Translations under genes and position numbers: made by a program
Notes under the pieces: generated by a model
Databases searched by the model: none
What the model was told of the DNA's origin: nothing
The model's input: the letters and a program-made list of their open reading frames with translations, nothing else
Assembly: GCA_021770245.1 (NCBI GenBank)
Contig: JAETRI010000002.1
Location: forward strand, 62,001-126,000
Direction: 5' to 3'
Length of the DNA: 64,000 nt
DNA from: Lachnospiraceae bacterium
Lineage (GTDB): Bacteria; Bacillota; Clostridia; Lachnospirales; Lachnospiraceae
In this document: positions 16,034-24,206 of the stretch, piece after piece
Layout of the letters: every line of letters begins with the position of its first letter
Numbering within the stretch: the first letter of the stretch is position 1

Positions 16034-18268
16034 AGAGAAGAAAAACTACAGGAATTATTAAATTCTCTGTCCATGACGGAGAAAATCGGGCAGCTGGTTC
16101 AGGTGCCGGGGCCCGTCCTGGAGGCGCAGGGACAGGAACTCGGCATCCGGGATGACCTGGGGATCAGCGAGGAGATCATCCGGAACGTGGGCTCGACCCT
16201 AAACGTGGTAGGGGCCGATCAGATCCGCAGGGTACAGAAAGCCTATCTGGAAAAGAGCAGGCATAAGATTCCGCTTTTGTTTATGGCGGATATCATCTAC
16301 GGCTTTCGTACCGTATTCCCCATCCCGCTGGCGCTGGGCTGTACCTTTGATCCAAAACTGTTGAAAGAACTGTGTGCGGCCACGTCGGAGGAAAGCGTGG
16401 CGGCAGGAGCGCAGGTCACTTTTTCTCCCATGGCGGATCTGGTGAGGGATGCCAGATGGGGCCGCTGCCTGGAATCCACGGGGGAAGACCCCTATATGAA
16501 CGGACGGTATGCGGCAGCTATGGTGGAAGGCTTCCAGGAAGGGCTGCAGGAGGAGAGGGCCGGAAAGGGCATGGCCTCCTGTGTGAAGCATTTTGCGGCC
16601 TACGGCGCACCGGAAGGCGGAAGGGACTATAATACGGTGGACATGTCCGAGCGCAGGCTGCGCCAGGAGTATCTGCCCTCCTATAAGGCCGGCGTGGAGG
16701 CGGGCTGTGAAATGATCATGACCTCCTTCAATACGGTGGACGGCATTCCCTCCACGGGAAACAAATGGCTGATGGACGACGTGCTCCGGAAGGAATGGGG
16801 ATTTGAGGGCGTCGTCATCACGGATTACGCCGCCATTGCGGAACTGATAGCCCATGGTGTGGCGCAGGATGCAAAGGAAGCGGCCAGGCTGGCCATGGAG
16901 GCAGGCGTGGATATCGATATGTGCACGGGCTGCTATGCCAATAACCTGGAGGCTCTTATTCGGGAGGGCGCAATTGACGAGGCTTGGCTCGACCGGGCGG
17001 TGATGAGAGTCCTGCGCCTGAAAAATAAACTGGGCCTGTTTGAGGATCCCTTCCGGGGAGCGGATGCCGCCAGGGAAAAGGAAGTATTCCTGGCGCCCGG
17101 GCATCGGGCCCTGGCACGGGAGGCGGCCGTCAAATCCATGGTTCTTCTGGAGAATAAGGAAGAACTGCTTCCCCTGTCCGGGGAGGATTTCCGGGGCGGG
17201 AAGAAGATCGCCCTGATCGGCCCCTTCGCGGATAACCGGGATGCGCTGGGCATGTGGGCGATCCATGGGGACAAGAGCGCGGTGGTGACCGTAAAACAAG
17301 CCCTTTCGGAAATGCTCGCCCCCGAAAGCCTGGCCTGTGCGGAAGGCTGCGAGACTCTGCTGGAAGAGGATTATACGGATCTTACGGCGGTATACGCTCA
17401 GACGGGAAAATCGGCGTGGAACCCGGAGAAGCGGAAAGAGGAAATGGAACGCGCCCTGGCCCTGGCAGCGGAGTCGGATGTGGCGGTCCTGGCGCTGGGA
17501 GAATCGGAGATCCAGGGCGGTGAAGGCGGAAGCCGGACGAAGCTTACGATTCCGGGAGATCAGATGGATCTGCTGCGCCGGGTAAGGAAATGCGCCAAAA
17601 AGGTGGCGGTGCTGCTGTTCTGCGCCCGTCCCCTCGTGCTGGACGAGGTGAAGGAACTGTCCGACGCGCTGCTCCTGGTATGGTATCCGGGTACGGAAGG
17701 GGGCCATGCGGTCTGCGATGTGCTCTTTGGCAGCAGGGAGCCGGAGGGCAGGCTTTCCATGAGCTTTCCGCGCAGCGTAGGGCAGATGCCCTTGTATTAC
17801 AACGCTTTTTCCACCGGCCGTCCCTATGACGGCAGGACGCCCATCCGTTTCTTCTCCAGATATACGGACTGCGCCAATACCCCTCTCTATCCCTACGGAT
17901 ACGGCCTGTCTTATCACAGGGCGGCGTATGGCCCGGTCCGTCTGGACAGCCGCACGCTGAACCGGGAAGGGGAGATCACGGTTTCCGTGGAGATCACAAA
18001 CGAAAGCGGCCGGGCGGGCGTGGAGACGGCCCAGCTGTATATCAGGGACGTGACGGGCAGCGTGGTACGCCCCGTAAAGGAGCTGAAGGGAGTCTGTAAG
18101 GTATTCCTGGAAGCCGGCGAGAAAAAGACCGTCAGCTTCCGGATCACGGAGGATATGCTTCGCTTCTATGGAAAAGAGCTGCGCTATGAATCGGAACCGG
18201 GAAAATTCCGCGTGACCATAGCGCCGGACAGCAGCCGGGAGCCTGAGGAAGAATTCGTCCTGGTATAG
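16031..18268 (+). CDS. Glycoside hydrolase family 3 beta-glucosidase-like enzyme
   Basis: GH3 enzyme of 745 aa from ATG 16031 (GGAG 6 nt upstream). The N-terminal TIM barrel contains the GEDPYMNGRYAAAMVEGF block and KHFAAYG. The nucleophile aspartate is in GFEGVVITDYAA; a C-terminal alpha/beta sandwich and a fibronectin type III-like domain (about 650-740) follow. There is no signal peptide, so it probably cleaves imported oligosaccharides. The exact sugar is not readable from sequence; beta-glucosidase or beta-xylosidase are both possible. The last codons lie in a 42-bp tandem duplication. Confidence 0.88.
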   Translation: MREEKLQELLNSLSMTEKIGQLVQVPGPVLEAQGQELGIRDDLGISEEIIRNVGSTLNVVGADQIRRVQKAYLEKSRHKIPLLFMADIIYGFRTVFPIPLALGCTFDPKLLKELCAATSEESVAAGAQVTFSPMADLVRDARWGRCLESTGEDPYMNGRYAAAMVEGFQEGLQEERAGKGMASCVKHFAAYGAPEGGRDYNTVDMSERRLRQEYLPSYKAGVEAGCEMIMTSFNTVDGIPSTGNKWLMDDVLRKEWGFEGVVITDYAAIAELIAHGVAQDAKEAARLAMEAGVDIDMCTGCYANNLEALIREGAIDEAWLDRAVMRVLRLKNKLGLFEDPFRGADAAREKEVFLAPGHRALAREAAVKSMVLLENKEELLPLSGEDFRGGKKIALIGPFADNRDALGMWAIHGDKSAVVTVKQALSEMLAPESLACAEGCETLLEEDYTDLTAVYAQTGKSAWNPEKRKEEMERALALAAESDVAVLALGESEIQGGEGGSRTKLTIPGDQMDLLRRVRKCAKKVAVLLFCARPLVLDEVKELSDALLLVWYPGTEGGHAVCDVLFGSREPEGRLSMSFPRSVGQMPLYYNAFSTGRPYDGRTPIRFFSRYTDCANTPLYPYGYGLSYHRAAYGPVRLDSRTLNREGEITVSVEITNESGRAGVETAQLYIRDVTGSVVRPVKELKGVCKVFLEAGEKKTVSFRITEDMLRFYGKELRYESEPGKFRVTIAPDSSREPEEEFVLV

Positions 18269-18330
18269 GGGACGGGCCGGGGCCCCGGGGAAGAATTCGT
18301 CCCGGTATGGGGGACGGGCCGGGGCCCAGG
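18247..18330 (+). repeat. 42-bp tandem duplication at the 3' end of the GH3 gene
   Basis: Bases 18247-18288 are repeated as 18289-18330 with a few substitutions; both begin GGAAGAATTCGTCC. The first copy holds the final GH3 codons and TAG stop (18266-18268); in the second copy the TAG reads TGG. Each unit contains a GGCCGGGGCC-type palindrome that might fold as a 3' hairpin. Confidence 0.8.
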
Positions 18331-18342
18331 AACGGAAAATTC

Positions 18343-19200
18343 CTAGCGGATCCCGGCCACGATTTCCGCGGCCGTTTTGGGCCTGTTCATGGAATAGATA
18401 TGGATACCCTCGGCGCCGGAGCCCTTCAGGCCGCGGATCTGTTCCACGGCATAGGCAATGCCCGCCCTGCGCATGTCGGCGGGATCATCCCCGTAGGCGG
18501 CGATGAGATCCGCCAGCTTTTTGGGCACGCAGGAACCGGACAGGGAGACGGTGGTTCCCAGCTGCTTGGAGGAGGTGATGGGCATAATCCCCGCACAAAT
18601 CGGGACGGTTATGCCTGCCTTCCGGGCCCGTTCATAAAAACGGAGGAAGCTTTCGTTGTCGAAAAAAAGCTGGGTGATGAGAAAGCTGGCTCCGGCGTCG
18701 CACTTCTTTTTCAGGTTTTCCAGATCCCGTTCGGGACTGTCGGCCTCATAATGCTTTTCCGGGTAACAGGCGCCTGCGACCTGCAGGGCCGTATGCTCCT
18801 TCAGATAAGCGGTCAGGCTGTCGGCATGGGAAAAATCCCTGGAATCATATTGTTCGTCGCTCATCCAGGAGGGACGGTCGCCCCGCAGGGCCAGCACGTG
18901 CCGGATCCCGTTTTCCTCCAGCTGGGAGCATACGGCGTCGATATCCTCCCGACGGGATCCCACGCAGGTCATATGGGCCAGAGCCTGGATATGAAGCCGG
19001 TTCTGGATATAGGAAGCTATTTCCACCGTCTTTTTGGATTTACTGCCGCCTGCCCCATAGGTCACACTGATGAAATCGGGGGAAAGCAGCGCCAGCTGAT
19101 CCAGGACGGAGAAGCAGTTTGCAAATTCGTCCTCTTTTTTGGGAGGGAACACTTCAAAGGAAAGAAGCTGCCTTTCTTTCGTAAAAAGATTACTGATCAT
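18343..19200 (-). CDS. metF: 5,10-methylenetetrahydrofolate reductase
   Basis: FAD-containing enzyme (285 aa) that reduces methylene-THF to methyl-THF for methionine synthesis. Recognised by FEVFPPK near the N-terminus, ISVTYGAGGS, and HMTCVG, followed by the ALRGDRP loop and the QLFFDNE strand. Start 19200 is chosen because a strong GGAGG, supplied by a family A repeat end, lies 7 nt upstream; the frame extends further 5' without a ribosome binding site. It stands alone on the minus strand between the GH3 and aroA genes. Confidence 0.93.
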   Translation of the reverse strand: MISNLFTKERQLLSFEVFPPKKEDEFANCFSVLDQLALLSPDFISVTYGAGGSKSKKTVEIASYIQNRLHIQALAHMTCVGSRREDIDAVCSQLEENGIRHVLALRGDRPSWMSDEQYDSRDFSHADSLTAYLKEHTALQVAGACYPEKHYEADSPERDLENLKKKCDAGASFLITQLFFDNESFLRFYERARKAGITVPICAGIMPITSSKQLGTTVSLSGSCVPKKLADLIAAYGDDPADMRRAGIAYAVEQIRGLKGSGAEGIHIYSMNRPKTAAEIVAGIR

Positions 19201-19241
19201 AATAATCCTCCATGCCGCGTCCTGTGCGGCAACGCAGAACA
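19201..19241 (-). repeat. Short family A leader repeat before metF
   Basis: Read on the minus strand this is GCGTTGCCGC, a short spacer, then GGACGCGGCATGGAGGATTA, ending at the metF start. It matches the last 40 bp of the elements before gpsA and pheS. Confidence 0.7.
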
Positions 19242-19250
19242 GAATTAGGT

Positions 19251-19279
19251 TTGACTTCAATCGAAGAATATCGTAACAT
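19251..19279 (+). promoter_or_regulatory. Possible aroA promoter
   Basis: TTGACT (19251-19256), a 17-bp spacer and TAACAT (19274-19279) form a plausible promoter 136 bp upstream of aroA. The -10 box matches four of six bases. This stretch is also open in one reading frame, but no convincing ribosome binding site is seen. Confidence 0.4.
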
Positions 19280-19414
19280 GTCGGAAAAGGAATTTCAAGG
19301 CTGGCTTTATGGATCTTTGGATAAACGTATGAACGGAGCGACGCCCCATTGGTCCGTTTGCCCTGCAGGAACCTTTCCTGTCAGGGATAGGATTTGTGGC
19401 AAAGAGGAGAGAAG

Positions 19415-20761
19415 ATGGATATTTATCAGGTGAAAAAAATACACGGTACCCCGAATCTCGCTCCGAGGTTTCGGGTCAGGGTGCCCGGATCCAAGAGCAT
19501 CACCAACAGGGCGCTCCTTTTGGCCATGCTTTCGGACGGCGGGTGCGGACTGTCGGGCGCGTTGTTTAGCGACGATTCCCGTTATCTGCTGCAGTGCATT
19601 GAAAAGCTGGGATTCGAAACGGAGGCTGACGAGAAGAGCGCACGGATCTTCATCCGGGGTCTTGCCGGGAAGATCCCGAAGCGGGAAGCCCGGCTGTATG
19701 TGGGAAGTGCGGGCACGGCGGCCCGGTTTCTGACGGCGCTTTTGGGATTAAAGGAAGGAAAATGGTATCTGGACGCGTCAGAGCAGATGCGCAGGAGGCC
19801 GATGCGTCCCCTCCTTTCCTCATTGCAGGAACTGGGAGCCCGTGTGGCATATGAGGGAGAAGAGGGTCATTTCCCCTTTACCCTTTTCTCAGAAAGAAAC
19901 AAAGAAAAACGGATTTCGGTGGATATCGGCCATAGCAGCCAGTTTTTAAGCGCTCTTCTGATCGCGGCGGGGAGCGGCGGAGAGGAACTGGAGATCGCAG
20001 TGGAGGGAAGCCATGGGATGGCTTATATCGATATGACGGTGCGTATGATGGAGCAGTTCGGCGTGCCTGTCATCCTACAGGACGGGGTATACCGGATTTG
20101 TGGAGCGGGCGGATATGTGCATCGGGATTATGAGATCGAACCGGATGTTTCCGGGGCCTGTTATTTTTATGCCATGGCGGCTCTTCTGGGGGTGGAGTGC
20201 ATGGTGGAAGGAGTACATTTTGCTTCCCTGCAGGGAGATGTGGAATTTCTGCGCGTTCTGGAACGGATGGGATGTACGCTGGAGGAGACGGCGGAGGGCA
20301 TCCGGCTTCAGGGGCCTTTTGGAGGAAGATTGAAAGCGGTCCGGGCCGACCTGCATGCCTGCTCCGACCAGGCGATCACCCTGGCGGCCATAGCGCCCTT
20401 TGCGGACGGGCCGGTGGAGATTACCGGGATCGGACATATCCGTTATCAGGAAAGCGACAGGATAAAGGCGATGGCCGAGCAGCTGGGACGGATCGGGATC
20501 CGCTGCGAAGAGAGGGAGGATTCCGTCCGAATCCATCCCGGCGCGCCGATGCCGGGACGGATCGAAACCTATGACGACCACCGCATGGCGATGGGCTTTT
20601 CCCTGGTGGGCCTGCGGGCGGAGGGCATTGAGATCGAGGATCCGGGCTGCTGCCGGAAGACCTTTGAGAACTATTTCCGGGTGCTGGACGAAGCGGCGGC
20701 ACAGCTCACGGGAGGAGGGCCCGCCGGACGGACGGTCTATTCCCTTCCGTCCCAGCAGTAG
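19415..20761 (+). CDS. aroA: 3-phosphoshikimate 1-carboxyvinyltransferase (EPSP synthase)
   Basis: Joins shikimate 3-phosphate and phosphoenolpyruvate in the chorismate pathway (448 aa). Seen motifs: PGSKSITNRALLLA (24-37), GSAGTAARFLTALL, the ESDRIKA block and DDHRMAM near the C-terminus, which carry substrate-binding residues. ATG 19415 has GAGGAGAG just upstream. It is not in an aro operon here. The consensus glycine of the second box, usually GNSGT, reads GSAGT. Confidence 0.94.
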   Translation: MDIYQVKKIHGTPNLAPRFRVRVPGSKSITNRALLLAMLSDGGCGLSGALFSDDSRYLLQCIEKLGFETEADEKSARIFIRGLAGKIPKREARLYVGSAGTAARFLTALLGLKEGKWYLDASEQMRRRPMRPLLSSLQELGARVAYEGEEGHFPFTLFSERNKEKRISVDIGHSSQFLSALLIAAGSGGEELEIAVEGSHGMAYIDMTVRMMEQFGVPVILQDGVYRICGAGGYVHRDYEIEPDVSGACYFYAMAALLGVECMVEGVHFASLQGDVEFLRVLERMGCTLEETAEGIRLQGPFGGRLKAVRADLHACSDQAITLAAIAPFADGPVEITGIGHIRYQESDRIKAMAEQLGRIGIRCEEREDSVRIHPGAPMPGRIETYDDHRMAMGFSLVGLRAEGIEIEDPGCCRKTFENYFRVLDEAAAQLTGGGPAGRTVYSLPSQQ

Positions 20762-22143
20762 GTACACAGCCGCTCTTTGGGGATTCCCACGGAGGCGATC
20801 ATGTCATCCAGCCGGTTATAACGCAGGGTAGTGAAGTTGAGCTGTTCCCCGATGCGTTCCACCATGGTTTTAAACTGGGGGGACTCCGGATCGGAATAGA
20901 CATCCAGGTTCACATATTTGTTGTCTCCCTCCAGTTCCCGGATCACCCGCCTGGTGATCAGATCCATTTCGGAGGAGGAACGGGAGAAATTCAGGTATTT
21001 ACAGCCATACAGCAGGGGAGGACAGGCGGGGCGGATATGTACTTCCCTGGCGCCGCTGGCGTACAGGAATTCCGTGGTTTCCCGCAGCTGTGTCCCGCGC
21101 ACGATGGAATCGTCGATGAGAAGCATGCTGCGGTCCCGGATCAGGTCGCCAACCGGGATCAGCTTCATGCGGGCGATCAGGTTCCTTCTGCTCTGGATAG
21201 TGGGCATGAAGGAACGGGGCCAGGTGGGAGTGTACTTGATGAACGGCCTGGAAAAAGGGATGCCCGATGTATTGGCATAGCCGATGGCGTGCGCCGTTCC
21301 GGAATCGGGCACGCCGGCCACAATGTCGGGAGAAACGTTGTCCCGTTTTGCCATGGACGCCCCACAGTTGTAACGCATCTTTTCCACACTGATCCCCTCG
21401 TAGGAAGAGGAGGGATACCCATAATAGACCCACAGGAAGGTGCAGATTTTCATATCCTTTCCGGGTTCGGCCAGCGTCCTTACGCCCTCCGGCGTGATGA
21501 TGGCGATTTCCCCGGGGCCGAGCTCCCGCTCGTTCACATATCCCAGGTTCAGATAGGCAAAGCTTTCAAAAGAGACACAGTAGGCGTTATCCTTTTTCCC
21601 TATCGCCACAGGAGTGCGCCCCATCCGGTCCCTGGCGGCATAGATCCCCCGGGGCGTCATGATCAGGATCGTCATGGAGCCTTCGATCAGTTCCTGGGCG
21701 TATTGGATCCCTTCGATCAGGTTTTCCTTTTGATTAATGATGGTTGCCACGAGTTCGGTAGCATTGATGGAACCGCCGCTCATCTCCAGAAAATGGATAT
21801 GCGATGAGAACAGCAGCCTGGAAATGATATCATCCGTATTGTTGATTTTCCCCACGGTGGCAATGGAATAAGTGCCGTGGTGGGAGCGCACGATAAGAGG
21901 CTGGGGTTCGTAGTCGGAGATGCTCCCGATGCCTAAAAATCCTTTCATATCGTTGATTTCCTGATCAAATTTTGTCCTGAAGGGCGCGTTTTCGATGTTA
22001 TGGATGGCCCTGTCAAAGCCGTGCTCCCGGCTGTATACGGCCATTCCGGCCCTCCTGGTCCCCAAGTGGGAGTGATAATCCGTCCCGAAGAAAAGGTCGA
22101 ACACACAGTCTTCCTTTGATGCTACGCCAAAAAATCCGCCCAT
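20737..22143 (-). CDS. purF: PurF-family amidophosphoribosyltransferase homologue without the glutaminase cysteine
   Basis: Protein of 468 aa with the PurF two-domain layout. The N-terminal Ntn glutaminase-like domain begins MGGFFGV; canonical PurF has CGVFG there, with Cys as N-terminal nucleophile, so the ammonia-producing residue is missing. The C-terminal phosphoribosyltransferase domain keeps the PRPP loop LLIDDSIVRGTQ (about 343-354). Four cysteines typical of Fe-S PurF enzymes may be partly present (CGAS, CPPLLYGC, CTYC). It may use free ammonia or serve another role. GGGAGG precedes the start. The 3' end overlaps the aroA end by 25 bp on the opposite strand. Confidence 0.82.
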   Translation of the reverse strand: MGGFFGVASKEDCVFDLFFGTDYHSHLGTRRAGMAVYSREHGFDRAIHNIENAPFRTKFDQEINDMKGFLGIGSISDYEPQPLIVRSHHGTYSIATVGKINNTDDIISRLLFSSHIHFLEMSGGSINATELVATIINQKENLIEGIQYAQELIEGSMTILIMTPRGIYAARDRMGRTPVAIGKKDNAYCVSFESFAYLNLGYVNERELGPGEIAIITPEGVRTLAEPGKDMKICTFLWVYYGYPSSSYEGISVEKMRYNCGASMAKRDNVSPDIVAGVPDSGTAHAIGYANTSGIPFSRPFIKYTPTWPRSFMPTIQSRRNLIARMKLIPVGDLIRDRSMLLIDDSIVRGTQLRETTEFLYASGAREVHIRPACPPLLYGCKYLNFSRSSSEMDLITRRVIRELEGDNKYVNLDVYSDPESPQFKTMVERIGEQLNFTTLRYNRLDDMIASVGIPKERLCTYCWDGRE

Positions 22144-22158
22144 TTTTCCTCCCGTTCC

Positions 22159-22316
22159 GCCGTATTTACGGCATTATAACCGACCTTCTGCCGCCGAGGG
22201 CGGCTCTTCACTCAAAGGGCCCTCTCGTACATCAGGCAGTGCTTCCGTATTACCCGGCACCAATCCGAATCACAGGACAGGAAGAGCTTCTGCCCGCTGT
22301 CCTATGAAATACGGAA
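22159..22316 (-). promoter_or_regulatory. Structured 5' leader of the PurF-like gene
   Basis: On the minus strand the leader can form nested helices. A 9-bp outer helix TTCCGTATT (22308-22316) pairs with AATACGGAA (22243-22251). It encloses AGGACAG/CTGTCCT (22297-22303 with 22274-22280). A GAGGGC/GCCCTC helix (22219-22224 with 22196-22201) and a perfect GCCGTA-AA-TACGGC hairpin (22159-22172) follow before the ribosome binding site. No known riboswitch consensus was recognised. Confidence 0.45.
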
Positions 22317-22366
22317 TTATTTTAACATGAAATACCGGGGTTGTATAGATTTCTTTCATTCACCTG

Positions 22367-22395
22367 TTGACTTTTTGCGAAACAGGCCATACAAT
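22367..22395 (+). promoter_or_regulatory. pheS/pheT promoter
   Basis: TTGACT (22367-22372), a 17-bp spacer and TACAAT (22390-22395) sit just upstream of the T-box leader. Transcription would begin near 22402. Confidence 0.75.
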
Positions 22396-22401
22396 AGGAA
22401 A

Positions 22402-22696
22402 CATGAAAATGCAAGGCCAAAAGCGAAGATGGCGCATAAAGAGATATATCTTCCGACAGAGAATGGGAGTCACCGGCTGTAAGCTCCCTGCGGTTTCAGA
22501 TATATTTTTATTTTCACGCCGGAGCTGTCCCTTTGAAAGCCTGCGGAAAGGGCGGTAGAGGGGAACGCGGGACACGTTACGTCCAAAGGAGAGCCTGTGC
22601 GTCCGAAGATGCTTTTCTTTCGGAGGACGACAGGAATGTGGGTGGTACCGCGGAGAATTTCGTCCCAGCATAAGTTTGTTATGTTGGGGCTTTTTT
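22402..22696 (+). promoter_or_regulatory. T-box leader (tRNA-Phe) for pheS/pheT
   Basis: The conserved T-box GTGGGTGGTACCGCGG is at 22638-22653 and is followed by a terminator stem CCCAGCATAA (22664-22673) with TTATGTTGGG (22679-22688) and six T residues (22691-22696). Stem I is closed by ATATATCT/AGATATAT and contains AGAGAATGGG. The likely specifier is TTC at 22495-22497, the Phe codon, followed by A. Uncharged tRNA-Phe would stabilise the antiterminator and allow pheS/pheT expression. Confidence 0.92.
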
Positions 22697-22934
22697 GCGT
22701 GCACAGGCCCGTATGGAGAGCCATGCCGCACAGGCGGCGTACGGGCCGCGCTCGTTAAGTGTCGGTGGATGATCCCTTCTGTGACCGCCACGTTCCGCGG
22801 GGCAGGGGAGCCTTGGGGCCACTCATGCGTTTGTCGCAGGAAAGCCTTTCCCCTGCACGATTCCCCGGAAAGATTTTCCACATTTTTGGAAGCGGAGTCT
22901 GCGTCCGCGCTGCATCCGCAGACTCTGTTATAGA
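22697..22934 (+). other. Leader region without a gene between T-box terminator and repeat
   Basis: No credible gene is seen here. It holds one clear hairpin: GGCCCGTA (22706-22713) pairs with TACGGGCC (22740-22747) and encloses a smaller GCCGC/GCGGC stem. The rest is unremarkable leader sequence of the pheS transcript. Confidence 0.4.
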
Positions 22935-23080
22935 TTGAAAAATACGTCTGATGGCTTATTTTTCAATCGCAATTTGTGCCGCAGGCGGCTCAAATTGAAT
23001 CACGGATGAGAAATCGCATCCGCGGTTTCTCAGACATGAATCTTCGATTCATGTTGCGTTGCCGCGCAGGAGGCGGCATG
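22935..23080 (+). repeat. Family A multi-hairpin leader repeat, copy before pheS
   Basis: Second full-length copy of the element at 14711. It has the same hairpin series: GATTGAAAAATA...TATTTTTCAATC, CAATTTG/CAAATTG, GAAATCGC with GCGGTTTC, ACATGAATC/GATTCATGT and TGCCGC/GCGGCA. Differences often fall in both arms, keeping the pairing. Confidence 0.8.
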
Positions 23081-23120
23081 AAAGAATCAGATAAGAAGCG
23101 GCGCAGAAATGAGGAAATTT

Positions 23121-24140
23121 ATGAAAGACAGGTTGGAACAGATCAGGGAAGAGGTAAAAAAGCAGATCGAAGCGGCCGGAACCCTGGACAAACTCAATGA
23201 GGTACGGGTAAGCGCCCTGGGGAAAAAGGGCGCGCTGACAGAGGTGCTCAAAGGCATGAAAAACGTGGCGGCCGAGGAACGGCCGAAGATCGGGCAGATG
23301 GTGAACGATACCCGGGCCGAGATCGAAGCCATGCTGGAGAACACGAAGAAAAAGATGGAGGCCGCCCTTCGGGAAGCCAGGATGAAGGAAGAAGTCATCG
23401 ACGTGACGCTTCCGGCGAAGAAGAATCAGGTGGGGCACCGCCATCCCAACACAATTGCCCTGGAGGAAGTGGAACGCATTTTTGTGGGGATGGGCTATGA
23501 AGTGGTGGAAGGGCCGGAAGTGGAAAAGGATTATTATAATTTCGAGGCGCTCAACATCCCCAAAAACCATCCCACAAGGGACGAGCAGGATACTTTCTAT
23601 ATTTCCGATGAAGTGGTGCTGCGGACCCAGACTTCTCCGGTGCAGGTACGGGAAATGGAGAAGGGGAAGCTCCCTATCCGTATGATCGCTCCCGGCAGGG
23701 TCTTCCGCTCCGATGAAGTGGATGCCACCCATTCCCCTTCCTTCCATCAGATCGAAGGGCTGGTAGTGGATAAGCACATCACGTTTGCGGATCTGAAGGG
23801 AACGCTGGCGGAGTTTGCCAGGGAACTGTTCGGAGAACAAACCCGGGTGAAATTCCGGCCGCATCATTTCCCGTTCACGGAGCCCAGCGCGGAGGTGGAC
23901 GTGTCCTGCTTCAAATGCGGAGGAAAGGGCTGCCGTTTCTGTAAGGGCTCGGGTTGGATCGAGATCCTCGGCTGCGGCATGGTGCATCCCAGGGTATTGT
24001 CCATGAGCGGTATCGATCCGGAGGAATATACCGGCTTTGCTTTCGGCGTAGGGCTGGAGAGGATCGCCCTTCTGAAATATGAAATAGACGATATGCGCCT
24101 GCTGTATGAAAATGACATCCGTTTCCTGAAGCAGTTTTGA
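23121..24140 (+). CDS. pheS: Phenylalanine-tRNA ligase alpha subunit
   Basis: Catalytic alpha chain (339 aa) of the PheS2-PheT2 enzyme that charges tRNA-Phe. An N-terminal coiled coil (about 1-85) binds tRNA. The class II aminoacyl-tRNA synthetase core contains the motif 2 region [21 protein letters not shown] and the motif 3 region [15 protein letters not shown] 23121 is preferred over ATG 23109 because GAGGA lies just upstream of it. It is controlled by the T-box leader and precedes pheT. Confidence 0.95.
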   Translation: MKDRLEQIREEVKKQIEAAGTLDKLNEVRVSALGKKGALTEVLKGMKNVAAEERPKIGQMVNDTRAEIEAMLENTKKKMEAALREARMKEEVIDVTLPAKKNQVGHRHPNTIALEEVERIFVGMGYEVVEGPEVEKDYYNFEALNIPKNHPTRDEQDTFYISDEVVLRTQTSPVQVREMEKGKLPIRMIAPGRVFRSDEVDATHSPSFHQIEGLVVDKHITFADLKGTLAEFARELFGEQTRVKFRPHHFPFTEPSAEVDVSCFKCGGKGCRFCKGSGWIEILGCGMVHPRVLSMSGIDPEEYTGFAFGVGLERIALLKYEIDDMRLLYENDIRFLKQF

Positions 24141-24206
24141 TTCGGGCGGAAGCGGGAATTCGGTTTGGATGGATGCCCATGCGGCAGAAGGAAAGGAAAT
24201 TTTATT

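Noticed and set aside
19212-19433. 73-codon frame between metF and aroA
   Set aside because: No ribosome binding site, it overlaps the aroA start, and the stretch holds a promoter-like sequence; a small peptide cannot be excluded but is not supported.
22697-22934. 85-codon frame between T-box terminator and the family A repeat
   Set aside because: No ribosome binding site, and most of it is leader RNA with a hairpin; no protein-like pattern.
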